Shown in pieces: positions 22,837 to 35,006 of a stretch of DNA of 64,000 nt (its first letter is position 1; every line of letters starts with the position of its first letter). This DNA comes from Pratylenchus scribneri (taxonomy: Eukaryota > Nematoda > Chromadorea > Rhabditida > Pratylenchidae): the NCBI GenBank assembly GCA_030063045.1, contig JAQSEB010000166.1, positions 1 to 64,000 on the forward strand, written 5' to 3'. Under the pieces are notes generated by a model. That model was given only the letters and a program-made list of their open reading frames with translations. It did not search any database and was not told the DNA's origin. A program made the translations under genes and the position numbers.

Positions 22837-23740
22837 TCAAACATCAAATTCCGCTCCAATATTGCCCCCCATTCCATCCACTTCTTCGCCAATTTCAGTC
22901 CCTTCTTCTTGGTCAATAAGCCAGCCCTCAAACTCGCGGATAACATTGCCAATTGCATTTTTGAAGTCGAATTGCGCACGGCGATGTTTGGCAAGTCGTT
23001 TAATCATTTGATTCACCATCGAGGCTGGAATAAAAATTTTGAAATTTAAATTAATATTTTTAAATTTACCATGCGGGTCAATTTCCTTTTTTGCTTCACC
23101 CAAAAAACTGCCAATCAATTCCAATTCCGGATCGATATTCTTACTCTTCTTTGAAGTGTTTGGAGTTGATTCGGCCATTTTGCGCTTGGCATTGGTATTC
23201 TTCGGTGTTGGCACTTTGTTCTCCTTCGTTTCTTCATCTTCGTTGGTATCGCCGTCAACATTCAGGACTTCCTGCTGGACTTCGGCCACTTCGACTGATG
23301 AAATTCTGAACAAATTTAATTTTTGTACATTTTAAATTGATTTTATAAATTAAAAACCTTTCCACACTGACGTCGGCACACTCAATGAAGAGCATTGGCA
23401 TCCAAAAACGCCAAACCGGTGGATTTCCGGCCTCTGCACCATCGCCAGTTCTCTTGCGCTTCTTAGTATTCGAAAATTGTCGGCGAAGCGCCTCCCATTG
23501 CGCTTTGGCGTCATCGACTATAGCATCAATTGTTTGATTAAGATAAAATTTATTTGTATTTAAACCTTTAAATTCGCGTCCAGTCGCATCCTCCATGTCC
23601 TGGACAACATTTTTCCATTGTGCACTCTTGTCCTTGTTTTTGTAGTCCTTAAGAGTGATGTCCCAAATTGCTGGCTGGGCTTTGACGCAATCAATCAATA
23701 GGAATTTATCGTTGTCGTCGAATCCGGTAGTCGTTGCCAT
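22837..23740 (-). CDS. Myb/SANT-like (MADF-type) protein of Harbinger copy B
   Basis: Exons (minus) 23740-23358, 23305-23070 and 23024-22837 give 268 aa. Residues about 10-110 show a Myb/SANT-like trihelix pattern with spaced tryptophans (AIWDITLKDY, QWKNVVQDME, AQWEALRRQF) and a basic NTKKRKR stretch that could be a nuclear localisation signal. In PIF/Harbinger elements this partner binds transposon ends and imports the transposase. The Lys/Glu/Pro-rich linker and the helical tail (MVNQMIKRLAKHRRAQ) may mediate protein contacts. The 45-bp second intron keeps frame if retained. Confidence 0.88.
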
Positions 23741-24254
23741 GAATAAAATTGGCTTTTGTCGTCAAATTTGATAGTTTTGCCAATAAAAATTTGTTTTTAT
23801 GCCAATATATCTGAAATAAAAATTGGTAATAAAAAATTATTATCATATTTGGATTCTCCGCTATGGATTACATGGGTTGGGATGGAATTGGATGGGGTTT
23901 TCCTATCAAAAAATGGGTGGTGAGGCGTTCATTTTTAATTATTTTCAATTGCATTTTTTTCGAAAGTGGATGGATGAAAAATTCTGAAAAAAATTTCTAA
24001 AAATATTTTAAAATATGCTTAACAATATTGGAATAACAATGGGGCTATTTGGTACCATGGTTGTATTGATACACAAGTGGTGACAAGTGCAGAAAGGCTC
24101 ACACATTTTTTCTTCCCTTCACCAAAAAAGTATGTACGCATTTTTTGGTGACAGAGTCACAATTTTGACTCGCTCACACTCTGCCGGAAAGGGGTGTGGC
24201 CTCACCAAGTATATACGCGAACGCCTCACCAAAGTGTGATTGGGCCACCACTCA

Positions 24255-24303
24255 CTTTGTGAGGCTCACATGTGACTCTGTCACAAAAAGTATGTACATG
24301 GCC
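24255..24303 (-). repeat. Right TIR of Harbinger copy B (49 bp)
   Basis: Ends AAAAAGTATGTACATGGCC and is the exact inverted copy of the left TIR. Adjacent TTA at 24304-24306 is the right target duplication. GTATGTACG and GTATATACG variants occur further inside. Confidence 0.95.
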
Positions 24304-24459
24304 TTAATGGCCCATCAAAACCTATAATAATTAGCCTATACCTTCTAAACTTTTCCTAACGGAATCTCCCTAGTCCCAACTCCCAACTACTTTCCTATAA
24401 AATTGCTGGGAGTTCTTCGATAATATTATCTTCAAATCTATTCTCCCATAGAATTTTAT

Positions 24460-24880
24460 TTAATTTTTAAATTTTTGATCGATTTCGACACTAATTTTCG
24501 ATTCCAATTTTGAACGATTTTTTACCTGACAATTTGTTGGCGGAGGGACACATGATTGACTCTCCTGATCAAAATGATCACCTTGGTCGCAGCCATTGGA
24601 TTGGTCAAATTTGGAACTTGGTTGACATTGGCCGCCGGCATTGCCTGATAGAGGGGCAGAATTGCGTTGCCCATTGTTGCGGCCATTTTGTCGTTGCGGC
24701 GACGGAGCATTTTGATTGTTATTGTTGGCACATTGGGCGCATGATTGAGGCATGCCGTTGGCCATTAATTGAATGGAGAGCAACTACATAGAATGAATTA
24801 GATAAAATTATAATTTAATTTTACTTCACCTCAATCCCGATGAGTAGCATGAACGAGAAGTAAATGATTTGATGATGCAT
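24460..24880 (-). CDS. Small secreted Cys/Asn/Gln-rich protein
   Basis: Exons (minus) 24880-24830 and 24783-24460 give 124 aa. Residues 1-27 form a signal peptide (MHHQIIYFSFMLLIGIELLS). The mature part has a CAQC pair, an Asn/Gln/Arg-rich low-complexity stretch, and a Cys cluster ending CDQGDHFDQESQSCVPPP, which resembles the C-terminal half of a peritrophin-type (CBM14) chitin-binding domain. The full domain is not present. A possible GT donor at NCQ/GTAAAA (24532) means the last 22 residues could be read-through and another exon might follow. Harbinger copy B ends 156 bp beyond the stop. Confidence 0.6.
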
Positions 24881-26441
24881 TTCGGAAAAGATAGAATGGA
24901 CTAATTTAATTTTTTGATTAATTTAGTTGGGAGGCGATTTGTTCTGCTGTGGGATGTGGATATTTATTATTAGATACTATTGTTCAAATAAATTGTGAAA
25001 AAGATTTATTAAAAAATAATTTTTTGGTTATTTTAATTTTAAAGAATTCAATTTTCCCAAAATACAATTTTAAATGAATAAATTGTCAAAAATTTTATTT
25101 CCATTTTCTGAATGATAAAATTGTGGAACAAAAATGTTATTATGAAGGCCATTTTATTGAATAGAAGAGAATATGAATAATTGAAATAAATGTGGAATCA
25201 GTTGAATGGAACCAAATTATTGGTGAATTAGGCGATTCATTGGTCCAGAAATCAAGGAACCAAAAATTGTACCATTTGAAATAAATTTGTTTGATTCATC
25301 ACAATTTGGAGCGAATTATCAGAAATTTGATCAAAATTAATATGGAATAAAATTTAAAAAAAATAAATTCATTATAAGTTTAATAATTAATAATAAAAGA
25401 GTTTAATCTGTGGGACCAATTAATACCATTTCTCTGGAGTTATTTAATTTAATCGAAATAGGCTTATCCATTAATTATTAAAATAAATTTCCTTTTTTGG
25501 GTCTAGATCAAAAACATTTACCGGGTTCCTATTATTTTCTTGAATAACTCGAAAAAGAAATATTCTTGTTTTATGTATTTAATTGTCCATCTTTGCTTTT
25601 TACGAAATTCGGCTTCAAATCAATTTTTATTCATTGAACAATTTATTAATTATTCTTGGGAAAATAGCCACTTCATCAGATTTTCCATTTGGAATATTCG
25701 TTTACTCATACTCATCCATTGTTGATCCTTTTTCAATTTGCTTTTTTTCCAAAAGCATTATTTTATTTAATTTTACATTTTCTTTGTGATACGAACATTA
25801 TTTTTTCATTTTAATCCATTAAATTTAAAAAACCTTCAAATAGGCACACTGGCTTAATTTACAATATTATTCGTCAAAAAACCGAGAGTTATATTGTCAT
25901 TTTCCTAAATTTTTTATCAATTTATATTTATCGCAGAAAATTTATAAAGCAAAAGAATAAATAAATTTCCTATAATAATCAAATCAGCACAAACTCTGTT
26001 CAAAAATTATCAAAAATATTAAATTTTATCTGGGAAAGTTAAGGAAAATCTATAGAGAATTGCAGAGGAATTTTTGTAGTCTATTAATAAGAATAAAATG
26101 TGACTAAATCAATTTTACTCCACAATATTAAAAAAAGTATAAGGAATCATTCATCATTTAGTACATAATGTTTACCTTTATCCTTCGTTTACTTAAATTT
26201 TGCAATAAAAAATGGAAGCAGAAGCATTCTTCCTGATTTGTCCAAAAAATAATAAAAATTGAAATTATCTCGTAACTTACTTAAAATGGACAATTTTTAA
26301 GGCCACAAATTGATAGTTGACCAATGATGGTTCTTTAATTTTTATAAATTCACTTTTCTTTCCTAATCAATCGAATATTTGAATTACATTTTTAATCATT
26401 TTCATTCTTTTTAGAAATTAAATTAATATTTTATTTTAAAA
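24881..26441. other. Intergenic between divergent genes
   Basis: About 1.56 kb, extremely AT-rich, between the small secreted protein (-) and the P450 (+). No supported ORF, repeat or RNA. Confidence 0.5.
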
Positions 26442-29296
26442 ATGGCCTTTCTTTTAATTTTGCTTCTTCTAATTATTAGCTTGGCCATCGCCTTTTATTT
26501 GTAAAAATTTTTGGATTTTAATTTAAACAAAAATTGGTTTTGAGTTTAGAAAAGCCTCAAAATGTAAAATGATTTTTAATGATATTTTTTTAAATAGCCA
26601 TGCCCTGCATCACACCAAATATTGGCGCCGTCGTGGAATACCAGGGCCTCCATCGAAACCATTTGTTGGAAATTTGGACGAAATTTCTGGCAAAAAATTG
26701 GGCGTTTTGCAATTGAGGGAATGGAGCCAACAATTTGGGCCAGTCTATGGAATTCAACAAGGATGGACGAACATTTTGGTGTGCAGTGATGTGGAAATGT
26801 TGAATGAATTGTTCCTCCAAAAATTCCAATATTTTCATGGAAGAAAGGTAATTTTGCTTAAAATATTAATATTTTAAAATAAATTTATTTTTGCAAGTCG
26901 ATTCATATCTTTTAATTAATTTAAATAAAATGTTGAAATGATTAAATAATTTACCAAAAAAATGAACGGCAAAATTGATTATTTTTTCTAATTTTTAATC
27001 AATAATTTTAAAAAAAAATTTAATTAAAAATTTGATATAGAATTCACCACTCTTGGGTAATTTGGATAAGAATCCTACAATTGGAATGTTCATGGCGCGG
27101 GGACAAAGATGGAAAAGACTTCGCTCGATTACGACACCAGTTTTTTCGGTCAACAGCATCAAAAAGGTTGAAAATTGTGATCAAGTTTAATTTTAAATAA
27201 CTTGGTTTCTATTAAGGTTTTGCCAATTTTGGATGATTCTTCACACAAAATGATGGAATTTATGGACGAGGCTTTCGCGCGAAACGAACCTTTTAATATT
27301 CATCCGTAAGTAATAATGTAGAAAAGTTTGAATTTAAAAGAGAATGATGAGAAATATAATAATAATTAATAATAATATATTTTTCTTCTATTTAAATATA
27401 TTAAAATTTAAATAAAATTTAGGAGAGGAATTTATACACAAATTAATTATAAATTAACTAAATATAGAGTCTCTTGAATATTTTACCTTTCGTCCTTCGA
27501 CAGTTATTTTCGTGAACTAACAATGGATGTGATTTCGCGCATTGCAATGGGCCAAAAGGAATCGACACAATTTCGAAGTGAAAATGCGGAAATGGCTGGT
27601 CGCATTATGGCCCGCGTCGGCAATAACCCAATTGAATATCTTTCGTAAGTTTAAATTTACATTTATACCCAACATTTTTGAATACCTAAACTTATTTTCC
27701 TTTCAATTTAGTTGGATTTTCCCCCGTCTTTGGTTTCCGATTATCCTATTTGCTAAAAGTACTTGGCGCCTCCGTCAAGATCCATTTCGCACTTTTCAAA
27801 ACCGTATTATGGCGGAAGTGACTAGAAGGAAACGTGAAAAAATGGAACAAAAAAGAAACGAAGCCGAATTAAATGAACAGCAGGAGATGTCAAAACAACG
27901 AGAACATGTCGATTTTATTGACTTATTTTTGGATGCGGAAAGCGAAGAGCCAATTGCGCAAAATGGAAACAGTCAAGGCACTTTCCAACGTGCCGAAGCA
28001 AAGGTAAGATTTGCGATTTTTGAGATTAGAGAATTAGATGGAGAAACTGAAATTTTTGAAGCAATCCTAATTTTTAATCCTATATGTTATCTTAATTTCT
28101 AAGGTGTCACGCAAATTGACCCTCCAAGAGATTATGGCCCAATGCATTATTTTCTTGTTGGCCGGTTTTGACACAACTGCAAACACTTTGTCATTCACTT
28201 GTTGGTATTTGGCATGGCATCCCAATGTGCAAGAAGAATTACAACGTGAAATTGATGATGTTTTTGGGGATTTGTCCCAATATGATAATGAGGAGAAGGT
28301 AAGCAAAATCAAACATCTTTTAATTAATTAAATTTGGCCATACTTGTTTTGAATATTTTGAATGTTTGATTTTACATAACTAATTTTATGACAAAAATAG
28401 ATCAAATAATTTTTAATTTAGTTCACAGTATTTTGGATATGTTCAAATTTTAAGACTTGTAAAATTTAATTTTTTCACGACAACGATTAATTTATATTTT
28501 TGGGATTTCATTTAGCAATTTTTTTTATCGTTTTATGCAAATTTCAGGGCATCACATTTGAGCAGTTGAAGCAACTGAAGTATTCTGATGCTGTCATGAG
28601 GGAAGTACTTCGATTGGAGCCGATTGCCGCAAGGTCATTTTTCAAAAGCAATACGATTCGAAAATGAATAATGAGAATTCACAGAAATATTTTCCTATTA
28701 GCCCAATCCCAAGCACTTCTTCTAACATTTGTTTTTAACCAAAATTTATTCCAATTCGTCCCAAATTATCTTAATTCACTATTAAAAATATTTAAAGTGC
28801 TCTCAATCGGGTATGTGCCGAAAAAACAACGCTAGGCTCATTGACATTGGAACCGGGCACCGTGATTCAACCCGATTTGCTTACCTTACATTTGGATAAA
28901 AAATTATGGGGACCAGATGCACATGAATTTCGACCGGAACGGTGAGCTCACTATCATTTTTTTGTGATTTTAATTTCCTGGTAAATTAATTTTTGATTTT
29001 ATCAGTTGGTTTGAGGATCCTGGCACGAGGCCATCAATTGCCTGGCTTCCATTCGGTGCAGGTCCCCGCATTTGTGTTGGAATGCAATTGGCACAAATTG
29101 AACAAAAATTGGCTTTGGTGCATTTATTGAGCAAATATTCAATTCGAAAATGCTCAAAAACTGAGGTGAACACTTTTAAAATAATTAAAGTTTAATAAAT
29201 AAAATATTTTATTAGGTTGAATTGAAGCGCATAGGCCATGGTGTTTTCAACCCGGAATCAGTGACCATCGAATTGGAATTACGTCAACCGAAATAA
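26442..29296 (+). CDS. Cytochrome P450 monooxygenase (microsomal, CYP3-clan-like)
   Basis: Eleven exons: 26442-26500, 26598-26847, 27041-27166, 27217-27305, 27504-27644, 27712-28003, 28104-28298, 28548-28633, 28798-28941, 29006-29165, 29216-29296; 540 aa. N-terminal membrane anchor (residues 2-20, Leu/Ile-rich) and Pro-rich hinge (RRRGIPGPPSKPF). I-helix AGFDTT (339-344), K-helix E403-x-x-R406 (EVLR), PERW, and haem loop PFGAGPRICVGM with the iron-ligand Cys at about 484. All signature residues are intact. These ER enzymes oxidise lipids, steroids or xenobiotics; the substrate cannot be told from sequence. The closest nematode types are CYP13/CYP25-like, by general resemblance. The B-C and F-G regions look normal; a charged Gln/Glu insert sits around residues 250-310. 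Confidence 0.93.
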
Positions 29297-29437
29297 TGAA
29301 TTGAGAAATGAAATAAATAAGATGGATGAATTAAAATATTTATTACTAATTTTACTTAATTTCTTGCATTTTTATTTTAATTCATTAAAAATAATCTGAA
29401 TATTTTTCTTCATATTTTCTTTGCTTTCTGCTTTTCA

Positions 29438-30145
29438 TCAACCGCGACGCGAGGATCCAAAACCGCCTCCAGCTCCGCCCCCGGCGCCAAATGATGCACA
29501 ACATCTATGGAATATTATTAAAATATCATATTAATTTTCTGTGATAAAATGCCCTTTGGCTTTTTCAATCTTCATTCTGTTTATTCAATGGAAATTTATT
29601 CGCATTACCCTCTAGAAAATATTCTTCCCTTATCTAGAAAGCATTTCACAAAGCTGACTGAGCGAATATTAAAAAATCTCACACTAATCCACGCCTTGGG
29701 CAATCTTGATAATAATCAAATGCGCCTTCACTGCACCCATAATGTTCAAAGGTGCAATAGCCACCATTGCTTGAGCATTGCGAGGGGCGGGCATTGGCAA
29801 AGCAGCATCTTTTTTAGAGAGAATTAAATATTTTTTTTTATAAAAATTTCGAATAACGCACAAAACTGGCCCAGGTCCGGGGCATCGAAGAGAATTATCA
29901 ATTCGGCCGCCGCAATCGAATGTACGAGTATCAAGGCAACTGCCACCGGAATTTATACATTGATTTTGTGCTTGAACATTGAAGATGAGTAGGAAAATGG
30001 CTAAATGTAAAATATTAAAATCCCTTGCCAATATTATCAAAATAATTTAATTTGCGACAAATTTAGCCAATACTTTTAATAATAATAAAAAATTCCTACC
30101 AAATAATAATGCTGCTACTCTCGCTTTTGAATGGAATAATTTCAT
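29438..30145 (-). CDS. Secreted protein with two six-cysteine (beta-defensin-like) repeats
   Basis: Exons (minus) 30145-30100, 30000-29862, 29808-29683 and 29504-29438 give 125 aa. Signal peptide MKLFHSKARVAALLFA plus a hydrophobic stretch to QAQNQC. Two tandem units follow. Unit 1 spacing is C-x6-C-x7-C-x9-C-x7-CC; unit 2 is C-x6-C-x6-C-x10-C-x6-CC; each has GG in the first loop (NSGGS, SNGGY) and ends VLCC or LVCC. The introns fall at the same place in each unit (phase 2, inside the codon before CC), implying exon duplication. The tail is Gly-rich (GAGGGAGGGFGSSRRG). The spacing recalls beta/big defensins (C-x6-C-x4-C-x9-C-x6-CC), suggesting an extracellular antimicrobial or host-facing peptide, but homology is unproven. 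Confidence 0.72.
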
Positions 30146-31424
30146 TTTATTTAAAAAGTGAAATGATCAAAAATGATAAAACTTGTTTTGAAGGGAATTC
30201 GTTCCTCTACTTTCGCGCAATTCTTTTATATTGAGAAAATTATTGTAAAGTTGATGATTAGTAAAGTAAATAATTCATTAAAGGTTCCCGTTTGATGATA
30301 AATATTGGCGAAGATAATAAAAAGTAAAACTAAAGACCAAACAAAAATAAGGAACTAAAATTGTGAATATTTGATTTTAATATTTTTAGTCAGAAAATCT
30401 AAATTCAAAAAAGGAACTAAAATTATGAATTGATTCTATTATTTTTAGTTAGAAATAATATTTTTTAAATTAACAAAATTAAAATGTTATACCGTATTAT
30501 CTCTTTTAAAACCACGGGCGAATTATTTTTCAACCCCTCAAAAATTGGGAAAATTTGGGGTCTAATTCATTAATTTGTGGACATTTTTGGAATTATAGCA
30601 GTTTTTGTAGAGCTTTAGAGAACTAAGAAAATGCAATAAAAGAATTTTTTTAATTTGACCCTGAAAAGAGCCATGGGTCCTCAAAGTCGAGACTGGGCAA
30701 TTAATAGAGGGAGGGAGGAGCTTTAAAAGAGGTAATACGCTAATTGAAATCCCTTCCCCTGGATTTGATCAATTTAGTTACAATGCAAATACAATTCCAT
30801 ATAAATAAATTTACAAAATCCTCTTTCAAGTGCATTAAACTCATTAAAAATAAAATTGTTAAAATGTTGCTTATCTTTTGAATATATATTCATTATTTTT
30901 GCTTCAAAAATATTATATTATTATTATTAAATAATAGATAAATATTAAAGATTCTAATGTGGAATAGATGAATAATCTTCATCTTCTTTTTTCAATAAAT
31001 TCATTGACGTCAATGTTTTTGTCGAAATGCACATAAAAAGATCATCACAAAAAGAATGAAAAAGATGTGGAAATTGCTGATATAAAACGATAAATAAAAT
31101 TAGCTAAATGTTTATCGCGCAACAAATATTGGTCATTTGACGAATATAATGAATGTGTGCGGTGGAAGGAAATGCTTTTTGGTCAATAATTGTGGAAAAG
31201 GGGAAATGATAGGAGGAATAGTTAAATGTTGGAAGAAAGAGCAGTTTTTATTTATTATTGTTTAACAATTCCACATTGCGCAAATTGCATGTAAACATGA
31301 AATTGACCGAATTTATCGGCAGATAAGTGTTGACGTTTTTCAACGCATACACAAAATTTGGGCAATATAAAGGATGGGATAAGTTGCGGAATTACCCATT
31401 TTCTTCACAACTTAAAATATTTCA
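30146..31424. other. Intergenic between divergent genes
   Basis: About 1.3 kb of AT-rich DNA with the promoters of the six-cysteine gene (-) and the EF-hand gene (+). No supported gene or repeat. Confidence 0.5.
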
Positions 31425-32669
31425 ATGTTTTCCCAAAAATTTTCCATTCAATTTTTGGCCATTATTGGCATCTTATTTCACATTTTCGGTCAAAGTGAAT
31501 TAAGGCCAATTGAAATTGGATCATTTGTTCAGGTAAATGAAAAATTGTGTTAATATTTAATTATTTTATTATTTTTGAAGTTATTTGACCAAAACCGAGA
31601 TGGCAAAGTAGAAATTGGCACAGAAATTAAAGAATATTATGAAAATATTTTGAAATTGCAAAATGCCCTTGGAAGCGGAAATGGCACATATTTGGAAGAG
31701 AGAAATGGCACCGAATCGGCGGAGCATAAGTAGGAATTTTTTTATCTAGATTTATCGAAATTTTTACACTTCAGCAATATTGCTCCGGAAAATCATCTAA
31801 GGGGAATTCCATTAGATGAATATCAGAATCTTTTAATTGCTTCCCAAAATTCGCTGATAAAGCCAAATGAATTGAATGCGGTCGATGTTGACGGTGATGG
31901 CCTTTTAGACATTAAGGAGCAGACAAATTTAACTACAATTATTGCTACCAAATATATGGACACAAATGGGGATGGATTCGTGGATGGGGACGAATCACGT
32001 GCCTACGATGCTAAAGTGGCAGCAATGCAATTTAAGGTGAGTAAAAATGTTTTTGATTATATAGAACAATTTTGACAAAAATATCTCGTTTTATTGGTAA
32101 ATATAAATACCACACAATAAAATTCAGGAACTCGACGCCGATCATGACAGTAAATTGAACACAGAAGAATTGAGAACTTTGGTGAATGATTTGAGTGGCC
32201 CGCTGGGAGCAATGATCGAAAGTGTTTTGCCTCCGAAAAGAGATCTCCCTTTGGAAGAGGCCAACGAATTCTTGGCTCAACAATATGGCCTAAAACCAGC
32301 ACAGGTCAAAGCGGCCGATGTGGACAATAATGGAAATTTGACATTCAAGGCATTCAGAAAAATGAAATATTCTTTTTATTTTATTAATTTCAGGAATTTC
32401 TCGACCACATTGGAATTCCATTGAAGGAGGCGAAACAAAATTTGCTTGGCTTACAAAAATTGATCACTGCAGAAATGGTGGAAAAAGCGGACAAAAACGA
32501 AAATGGATTTTTAACCTACGGCGAATTGATTGATTTGATGACGGTGGATGCGGCAATCAAATTGGGCGACAAGGATGGAGATGGAAAATTGGATGAGTCA
32601 GAATTTGTTGAAGGATTCGAGGCACTTCAAGCATTCTATTTGGGACAGAATGGAGAATTGCCGAAATAA
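31425..32669 (+). CDS. Secreted multi-EF-hand calcium-binding protein
   Basis: Exons 31425-31532, 31581-31729, 31775-32036, 32128-32349 and 32394-32669 give 338 aa. Signal peptide of about 25 residues (hydrophobic FLAIIGILFHIFG core). Seven EF-hand loops can be read: DQNRDGKVEIGT, DVDGDGLLDIKE, DTNGDGFVDGDE, DADHDSKLNTEE, DVDNNGNLTFKE, DKNENGFLTYGE and DKDGDGKLDESE. Loops 2, 3 and 7 have all canonical ligands; others are slightly divergent. There is no C-terminal HDEL-type signal, so release rather than ER retention is expected, unlike calumenin/reticulocalbin. Intron 4 (32350-32393) has a GC donor, AAG/GCATTC; splicing there restores TFKEFLDHIG. Function beyond Ca2+ binding is unknown. Confidence 0.88.
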
Positions 32670-35006
32670 TAAATTTATATTTTATTTACTTATTTAATTT
32701 TAATAAAATTTTTGATAAATAAAATTGATTAAAATTAAATTTGCCCATCAAAATCTTTATTCCATAGTTTATTTGCAAATGCACACAACCAGAGAGAGGA
32801 TTCATCATTTTCTTTCTTCTGACATTTTCCAATTAGATTTTAGTAAATGTAACAATTATAAATTAATTTGAATAAAAATTTTCAATAATTGCTACCTCAG
32901 AAAAAATGGGACATGCCATATATGGCGATGAAATTACTAGGTATTTAAGGTACAAGATTTAGCACAATCCATTCAAATAATAGCTTATTTTATCATAATT
33001 ATAAAAAAAACCTTGATAAAATTCAATATAAAAATACGCGATTTCCTCTTGGTCGGTGATTACTCGTAATTAGTAGGCTTCCAAATAAATATTTCATTTA
33101 GAAATTTTTATTACTTATTAGAGCAGCCACCACCATATTAAAAAATTTGGCCTATAAAATCAAATGATTAGGGGAATTGGCCATGGGGCTTAGTTTGGTA
33201 TTTTTTTCTTAATTATTACGCTGAATTTGAATTTATCAATTTCCTTTTATGGATTAATATTTCAAAAACTGAGACTTAAGCTACTTTTAATTATAGAACG
33301 CCGCGAAACAGCAGCAGGACATGATTCTGCAAAATAATTTATTATCCTGGTAATTCTGCAAAAAATTTCTATTGCATTATTTTGCTGAAATATCCCATTT
33401 TATCGTATTCTAGCTAATCGGGAATGGATTTCCTTGATTCCTCGCTTTTCTCTTCACATTTTTAATTATTTCCGTAGGAGAAATAAATTAAGCCAATCTA
33501 TTAAAAAAGGAAACTAATAAAATGTCAAATTTCCGTTCTCAAATATTTTTAATTAAATATTTTGCCATCCACAGTATTGCATATTTCCCTGAAGAAACAC
33601 GATTCATTATCCTTTGTTTTAAATTTATTATTAGATATGGGTTATGGGACTTTAATATTAATCCATTCAGTGTACTTTTATTTCCCTTTCTTTGTGGTGT
33701 TCCAGTGGATTTTAATATATTAATATTTCCGTTTCTGAGTAATAAAAATGGAATTGTGATTGTGGCAGACTCGTTTAAATAAGAAAATTCATTATTTTTT
33801 CTTTTATTTAATGCCCATTTATTATTTGCGCTTTCTTAAAAAATTAAAAAATTAAGAATTAAAATAATTGAATTAAAAATTTTTGGAAAATTAGTACTTA
33901 ACTTTTTCCAGAAAATTCAATTCTTGAATTAAACCTAGAATGTGCAATTCCCAAATCGTAAAAATCCCTAGAAAAACCGCTGGAGTTTTTGAAATGAAAA
34001 ATTTAAAAGCATCTTTCTAGTATATAAACTTTCCTGAATACCATATTCCTTCTCTCAAATCCCACTTTTATTTTATGCACCTCCTATTTTTGTGTCCTTT
34101 TTAGGAAATACAATCTTTTTTGTTAAGAAATATGATGACGGCAGAAGGCACTCTTATTTGCCAAAAAAAAGCTAAAAAACATCTTTTAATATGAAAATTT
34201 GCCCATTTAATGACATTTTCATACGGACAATTGGAATATTTGATTTGGAATTAATAAAAACATGTGTCCTCATTCTCAAAAATTGCTTATTCATATTTAA
34301 TAAAATAATTTTGACATTGATGTCTGAACTTTTAAAAAATGTCAAAAAATGAAAATTAATTATATTCGGATTTCCTCCTTCTAATGAAAATTGCTGATTT
34401 TGTTGTCTTCAGAAACAAATAATGAATTAGCTGTGAATGTGATTGTGGACTTTTTTAATGTATTCCCTTAGGATATATTTAAATAGTGTGTACTTACTGT
34501 GTAATGTGCGGCCAAATAGCAGTCAAATTTTAAAAATGGAATCAAAAATGCCATTTGAAACATTAATTAACCAAAATGAAGTATAAACCCATAAATCTAA
34601 AGTAAATAAAATATGCAAAACTAAATTGGTCATTTGGGAATTTTAGACTGATTTAATGAAGAACATTTTAATCAAAAAATTGCCAAAATTTTGACATTTT
34701 CTGAAAAAAATGTTTACACTTTCATTGCAGAATTTAAACGTAGAACAAAATTTTAATGAGTATTTTTAAAGGAGACCTTAAATTTTTCCCAAAAATTTAG
34801 AGTCCCAACAATGTTTACAATCTCTATATTTAAAGAGCTAAATTTGGTTATTAAGCATTTCTAAAAAATGGGCTTTTTAAATTAATTTAATTATGCTATA
34901 ATTAAAGAATTGATATTCCCACATATTTCGATATGGAATTTGAGATTTAATTTCAAAAAAAAATTATTTAATAATTATTAAGATTATTCATTAAATTAAT
35001 TCAAAA
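32670..35006. other. Intergenic, no supported gene
   Basis: About 2.3 kb of AT-rich DNA. The open frame at 33522-33782 is hydrophobic and Phe/Ile-rich, as expected of random AT-rich sequence. No repeat or RNA structure is identified. Confidence 0.5.

Larger units (their letters stand above)
21058..24303 (+). mobile_element. PIF/Harbinger DNA transposon, copy B, complete (3246 bp)
   Basis: Complete element: a 3-bp TTA duplication (21055-21057 and 24304-24306), perfect 49-bp terminal inverted repeats (21058-21106 and 24255-24303) starting GGCCATGTACATACTTTTTG, an intact DDE transposase (+) and an intact Myb/SANT-like gene (-). The two genes converge near 22755-22836. Subterminal regions hold many GTGAG/CTCAC and GTACATAC-like motifs on both sides, probable transposase-binding repeats. 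The shared 2451 bp is an apparently identical inverted copy of copy A. The left end carries an extra 48-bp terminus outside the end used by copy A. Confidence 0.96.
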
